Assembly: GCA_035525785.1 (NCBI GenBank)
Contig: DATLDQ010000155.1
Coordinates: 1-17,726 of the forward strand
Length of the DNA: 17,726 bases
Source: CADEED01 sp035525785
GTDB lineage: Bacteria > Pseudomonadota > Gammaproteobacteria > Steroidobacterales > Steroidobacteraceae
Direction: 5' to 3'
Under the pieces are notes generated by a model that saw nothing but the letters and a program-made list of their open reading frames with translations, did no database searches and had not been told where the DNA came from. The position numbers and the translations under genes were made by a program. Below, one piece after another: positions 14,492 through 17,726 of this stretch; within the stretch, counting starts at the first letter, position 1; each line of letters starts with the position of its first letter.

Positions 14492-15328
14492 ATGCAGGCC
14501 GAGCTGAATTTTGGTGGGCAGAAGGTACGCGTCGCGATGGATCGCGGCGTGAGCCTCGCAATACCGGTCGAGTTCAACGGCGCCGGGACGGGTGTCGGCC
14601 CGCGACACTTCGGCGCGCCGCCAGCCGAGAGCAAGCCCTGGGTCGCGGGCAGCTTCAGCGGCAGCGTCGCCACCGGCGCGAGCTGCAATTGCTCGACGCT
14701 CACGTTGATCCCGCATTGCCAGATGACCCACACCGAGAGCGTGGCGCATCTCACGCGTGAAGCCGGCGATGCGTGGCGCGTGGTGCCGCGCGGCCTGCTG
14801 CCCGCCGTGGTAGTTAGTGTGAGCCCCGAGCCCGCGCGCGAGACCAGCGAGAGCACCGATCCGCAGCCCTGGGGCACCGACGTGCTCATCACGCGGCGGC
14901 GTCTGCGCGCCACGTGGCCGATGGCCCGGCCGGGTTTCAGCATAGAGCCCATCGCCGCGATCATCCGCACCATGCCGAACGACGCCGGCAAACGCACGCG
15001 CGACTACACCGACATCGTGCCGCCGTACCTCACGCGGGAAGCCGTCGAGTGGCTCGTCGAGAAGCGCATCGAGCACCTGGTCGTCGATCTGCCGTCCATC
15101 GACCGCACGCACGACGAAGGGCATCTCGTCGGCCACCGCATCTTCTTCGGCATGCCGCCTGGCAGCCATGCGCGCGGCGACGCGGCGCGCTCGCGCGCCA
15201 CCATCACCGAGCTCGCGTTCATTCCCGATGAAGTAGCCGATGGACCCTGCGTCCTGGCACTCGCCGTGCCCGCCATCGGTGGCGACGCCGTGCCCAGCCA
15301 GCCGATTGTGTATCCTCTGGCGCCATGA
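14492..15328 (+). CDS. Cyclase-family metal-dependent hydrolase, likely kynurenine formamidase
   Basis: The 278-residue protein belongs to the putative cyclase (Cyclase_2) family, which includes the KynB formamidases that convert N-formyl-L-kynurenine to kynurenine. The metal region reads PHCQMTHTESVAH (74-86) instead of the canonical HxGTHxDxPxH. H80 and H86 align, Glu82 stands where Asp is usual, and the first His is displaced by one (H75). Further support is LVVDLPSIDRTHDEG (about 196-210), the usual second family block. It is longer than typical KynB (about 210). Placement between the dioxygenase (4-bp gap) and kynureninase (ATGA overlap) argues strongly for the formamidase step; no other formamidase candidate is in the window. 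The substrate is inferred from context, so no symbol is given. Confidence 0.8.
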   Translation: MQAELNFGGQKVRVAMDRGVSLAIPVEFNGAGTGVGPRHFGAPPAESKPWVAGSFSGSVATGASCNCSTLTLIPHCQMTHTESVAHLTREAGDAWRVVPRGLLPAVVVSVSPEPARETSESTDPQPWGTDVLITRRRLRATWPMARPGFSIEPIAAIIRTMPNDAGKRTRDYTDIVPPYLTREAVEWLVEKRIEHLVVDLPSIDRTHDEGHLVGHRIFFGMPPGSHARGDAARSRATITELAFIPDEVADGPCVLALAVPAIGGDAVPSQPIVYPLAP

Positions 15329-16638
15329 GCGCGCTGCCCGAGATGCCGCCGTTTTCGTCGTCGCGAGACTATGCGATGGACCTCGACGCGGCCGACATCC
15401 TCGCGCCCTACCGCAAGCAATTCGAGCTGCCCATGCGCGCCGCCAAGCATGGCGACCAACAGCCGCTCATCTATCTATGTGGCCATTCGCTGGGTCTTGC
15501 CCCGCGCGCCGCGCTCGACTATGTGAGCGAAGAGCTCGCCGAGTGGGCCGCCCTGGGCGTGGCCGGGCATCACACCGCCACGCGCCCGTGGATCGACTAC
15601 GCGCAGAACTTCACCAAGGGGTTGCAGCACGTCACCGGCGCGCTGCCCAATGAAGTGGTGGCGATGAACTCGCTGACCATCAATCTGCACTTGATGATGG
15701 CGTCGTTCTATCGGCCCGTGGGCATGCGCGACAAGGTACTCATCGAGGAAGGTGCGTTTCCGTCCGATCGGCACGCCGTGCTCGGCCAGCTCGGCTGGCA
15801 CAAGCTCGACCCCGACGAAACGTTGATCGAGATGGCGCCACGCATCGGCGAAGACACGCTGCGCATCGAGGACATCGAAGCGCGCATCGCCGAGCTCGGC
15901 CCCGAGCTCGCGCTCGTGCTGTGGCCCGGCGTGCAGTATCGCACCGGGCAGAGCTTCGACCTCGCGCGCATCGCGCGCGCCGCGCATGCCGTGGGCGCCG
16001 TCGCGGGTTTCGATCTCGCGCATTCCATCGGCAACGTGCCGCTGCAGCTGCACGACTGGGACGTCGACTTCGCCGTGTGGTGTTCGTACAAGTACCTGAA
16101 CGCCGGCCCCGGTGCGATTGGCGGCGCGTTCGTGCACGAGAAGCACTTCGCGCAGGAGCCGCATCGTTTGAGCGGCTGGTGGGGTCACGACCCCAAGACT
16201 CGCTTCCAGATGGGGCCCCACTTCGAGCCCGCCGCCGGCGCCGCCGGCTGGGCCGTGAGCAATCCGCCGGTTTTTTCGGCCGCACCGCTGATCGCCTCGC
16301 TCGACATGTTCCGCGCCGCCGGCATCGACGAGCTGCGCGCGAAGTCCGTGCGACTCACCGCGTATGCAGAGAAGCTGCTGTACGACCGCGTCCGTCGCGA
16401 CATACAGATCGTCTCGCCGTCGGACCCCGCCCAGCGCGGCGCGCAGCTCTCCGTGCGCGTGGTCGGTGGCCAGCGCCGCGGCCGCCGCGTGTTCGACGCG
16501 CTCGGCGACCACGGCATCGTTTGCGACTGGCGCGAGCCCGATGTCATACGCGTCACGCCCGTGCCGTTCTACAACCGGTTCGTGGACGTGCACGAGTTCG
16601 TGGAAGAGCTCGCCGACGCACTCAAGGTGATTACTTGA
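15325..16638 (+). CDS. kynU: Kynureninase
   Basis: The 437-residue PLP enzyme cleaves 3-hydroxykynurenine (or kynurenine) to 3-hydroxyanthranilate (or anthranilate) and alanine. Family blocks are present in order: YLCGHSLGL (50-58), the Asn/Ser/Leu/Thr block MNSLTINLH (114-122), FPSDRHA (145-151), GFDLAHSIGN (228-237) with the PLP-contacting Asp230 and His233, and WCSYKYLNAGPG (252-263) with the Schiff-base Lys256. The C-terminal RGAQLS and CDWREPDVIRVTPVPFYN blocks complete the fold. Length is normal for the family (about 415-440). The ATG overlaps the stop of the preceding gene as ATGA, and the stop overlaps the next start as TTGA, so the three genes look translationally coupled. Confidence 0.96.
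   Translation: MSALPEMPPFSSSRDYAMDLDAADILAPYRKQFELPMRAAKHGDQQPLIYLCGHSLGLAPRAALDYVSEELAEWAALGVAGHHTATRPWIDYAQNFTKGLQHVTGALPNEVVAMNSLTINLHLMMASFYRPVGMRDKVLIEEGAFPSDRHAVLGQLGWHKLDPDETLIEMAPRIGEDTLRIEDIEARIAELGPELALVLWPGVQYRTGQSFDLARIARAAHAVGAVAGFDLAHSIGNVPLQLHDWDVDFAVWCSYKYLNAGPGAIGGAFVHEKHFAQEPHRLSGWWGHDPKTRFQMGPHFEPAAGAAGWAVSNPPVFSAAPLIASLDMFRAAGIDELRAKSVRLTAYAEKLLYDRVRRDIQIVSPSDPAQRGAQLSVRVVGGQRRGRRVFDALGDHGIVCDWREPDVIRVTPVPFYNRFVDVHEFVEELADALKVIT
16624..16630 (+). promoter_or_regulatory. Shine-Dalgarno of the kynurenine monooxygenase gene
   Basis: AAGGTGA inside the end of kynU lies four bases before the TTG at 16635. It supports that TTG as the start rather than the in-frame TTG at 16641. 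Confidence 0.55.
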
Positions 16639-17726
16639 GTTTGAAGGCGACCGGCGTCAACGCCGTCGGCGCCGGTCTCGCGGGTTCGTTGCTGGCCATC
16701 CTGCTGGCCCGCCGTGGTTGCCAGGTGACCGTGTACGAGCGACGCGGCGACCCGCGTCTCGCGAACGCCGACTCCGGCCGGTCCATCAATCTCGCCCTCG
16801 CCGCGCGTGGCATTCGCGGGTTGCAGCGCGCCGGCGTGCTCGACCCCGTGATGCAGTTCGCCATCCCCATGCGCGGACGCATGGTGCACGAGCACGATGG
16901 CGGCGCCGCGTTGCAGCCATACGGCGTGCGGCCTGAAGAGGTGATCTACTCGGTCGACCGCGGCACATTGAATCGCACGCTCATCGATGCGGCCGCCGCG
17001 TATCCCAATGTGCAGCTGAAGTTCCGGCAACTGTGCCTCGGGCTCGCGCCCGGCAAGAACACGCTCGAGTTTCGTGACGAGGAAAGCGGTCGCATCTACG
17101 TGGCCGCCGCGCAGCCCTCCATTGCTACCGACGGCGCCGGCTCCGCCGTGCGCGATGCGCTGCTCGCGCGCGAAGTTGCGCAGGTGCGTGAAGAGCCGCT
17201 GGATCACGACTACAAGGAGCTCACCATACCCGCAGTCGATGGGCGGCCCGCGCTCGAGGTGAATGCGCTGCACATCTGGCCCCGCGGCGGGTTCATGCTG
17301 ATTGCGCTGCCCAACCCCGACGCCACGTTCACTGCCACGCTGTTCCTGGCGCGCCAGGGGGAGAACAGCTTCGAGCAGCTCACTTCAGCGGATGCCGTCG
17401 AAGCGTTCTTCACGCGCGAGTTTCCCAGCGCGCGTGCGCTGATGCCCGATCTGAGGCGCGAGTTCTTCGAGCACCCGCAAGGGTCACTCGGCACCGTGTA
17501 TACGCGGAGCTGGCATCTGGATGGCGACGTCTGCCTGCTAGGCGACGCCGCGCATGCCATCGTGCCCTTCCATGGACAAGGTATGAATTGCGCGTTCGAG
17601 GATTGCGTGGAGCTCGATCACCTGATGGATGAGCACCATGGGTGGCATGGGTTGTTCGAGGCGTTCGAGCACGCGCGGAGGCCGAATACCGATGCGATTG
17701 CAAGAATGGCGTTGGAGAACTACGTC
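16635..17726 (+). CDS. kmo: Kynurenine 3-monooxygenase, 3' end outside the window
   Basis: The frame is open for 364 codons to the right edge; family members have about 450 residues, so roughly 80-100 are missing. It is an FAD-dependent aromatic hydroxylase that adds the 3-hydroxyl to kynurenine using NADPH and oxygen. Visible motifs are the dinucleotide-binding GAGLAG (12-17), the Kmo-specific GRSINLALAARG (48-59), the DG motif ATDGAGSAVR (164-173) and the FAD ribityl block GDAAHAIVPFHGQGMNCAFED (303-323), given here by its boundaries because it is diagnostic of Kmo over other hydroxylases. The TTG start at 16635 overlaps the kynU stop (TTGA) and has a Shine-Dalgarno; TTG at 16641 is an alternative. 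It supplies 3-hydroxykynurenine to kynureninase. Confidence 0.93.
   Translation, partial: MSLKATGVNAVGAGLAGSLLAILLARRGCQVTVYERRGDPRLANADSGRSINLALAARGIRGLQRAGVLDPVMQFAIPMRGRMVHEHDGGAALQPYGVRPEEVIYSVDRGTLNRTLIDAAAAYPNVQLKFRQLCLGLAPGKNTLEFRDEESGRIYVAAAQPSIATDGAGSAVRDALLAREVAQVREEPLDHDYKELTIPAVDGRPALEVNALHIWPRGGFMLIALPNPDATFTATLFLARQGENSFEQLTSADAVEAFFTREFPSARALMPDLRREFFEHPQGSLGTVYTRSWHLDGDVCLLGDAAHAIVPFHGQGMNCAFEDCVELDHLMDEHHGWHGLFEAFEHARRPNTDAIARMALENYV

Overview
The window reads as a GC-rich gammaproteobacterial chromosome. The best taxonomic hint is gene order: amgK-murU divergent from lptD-surA-pdxA-rsmA-apaG-apaH is a classic gammaproteobacterial arrangement. A tryptophan-to-quinolinate (kynurenine) gene set next to it suggests a Xanthomonadales, Nevskiales or Steroidobacter-like lineage; this placement is inference. 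The DNA is almost fully coding, with 14 protein genes. I see no RNA genes, insertion sequences, prophage, CRISPR or other mobile DNA. Five genes appear to use GTG or TTG starts.

Layout. (1) 30-899 (+) is an exported protein of unknown function. (2) 6589 down to 856 (-) is one compact gene string: amgK and murU (peptidoglycan MurNAc recycling), a YdgA-like DUF945 envelope protein, one reading frame holding both lipoyl synthase and octanoyltransferase, and a small membrane protein. (3) 6611-13222 (+) is the conserved lptD-surA-pdxA-rsmA-apaG-apaH string: LPS export to the outer membrane, periplasmic folding of outer-membrane proteins, pyridoxal phosphate synthesis, 16S rRNA dimethylation and Ap4A hydrolysis. 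(4) 13195-13836 (-) is a small predicted lipoprotein. (5) 13966 to the right edge (+) is a kynurenine cluster: 3-hydroxyanthranilate dioxygenase, a cyclase-family protein likely to be the formamidase, kynureninase, and kynurenine 3-monooxygenase cut by the window end. Together these would convert N-formylkynurenine to the quinolinate precursor. Tryptophan dioxygenase and nadC are not in the window.

Most of the window is well-known housekeeping sequence and I do not see a wholly new defence or mobile system. The unusual points are an in-frame LipA-LipB fusion in an order opposite to the usual operon, an AmgK kinase with a long basic tail built from in-frame 18-bp repeats, a 21-bp divergent gap with overlapping -10-like elements placed so that both transcripts could be nearly leaderless, and a cyclase-family enzyme whose metal-binding motif departs from canonical kynurenine formamidase.
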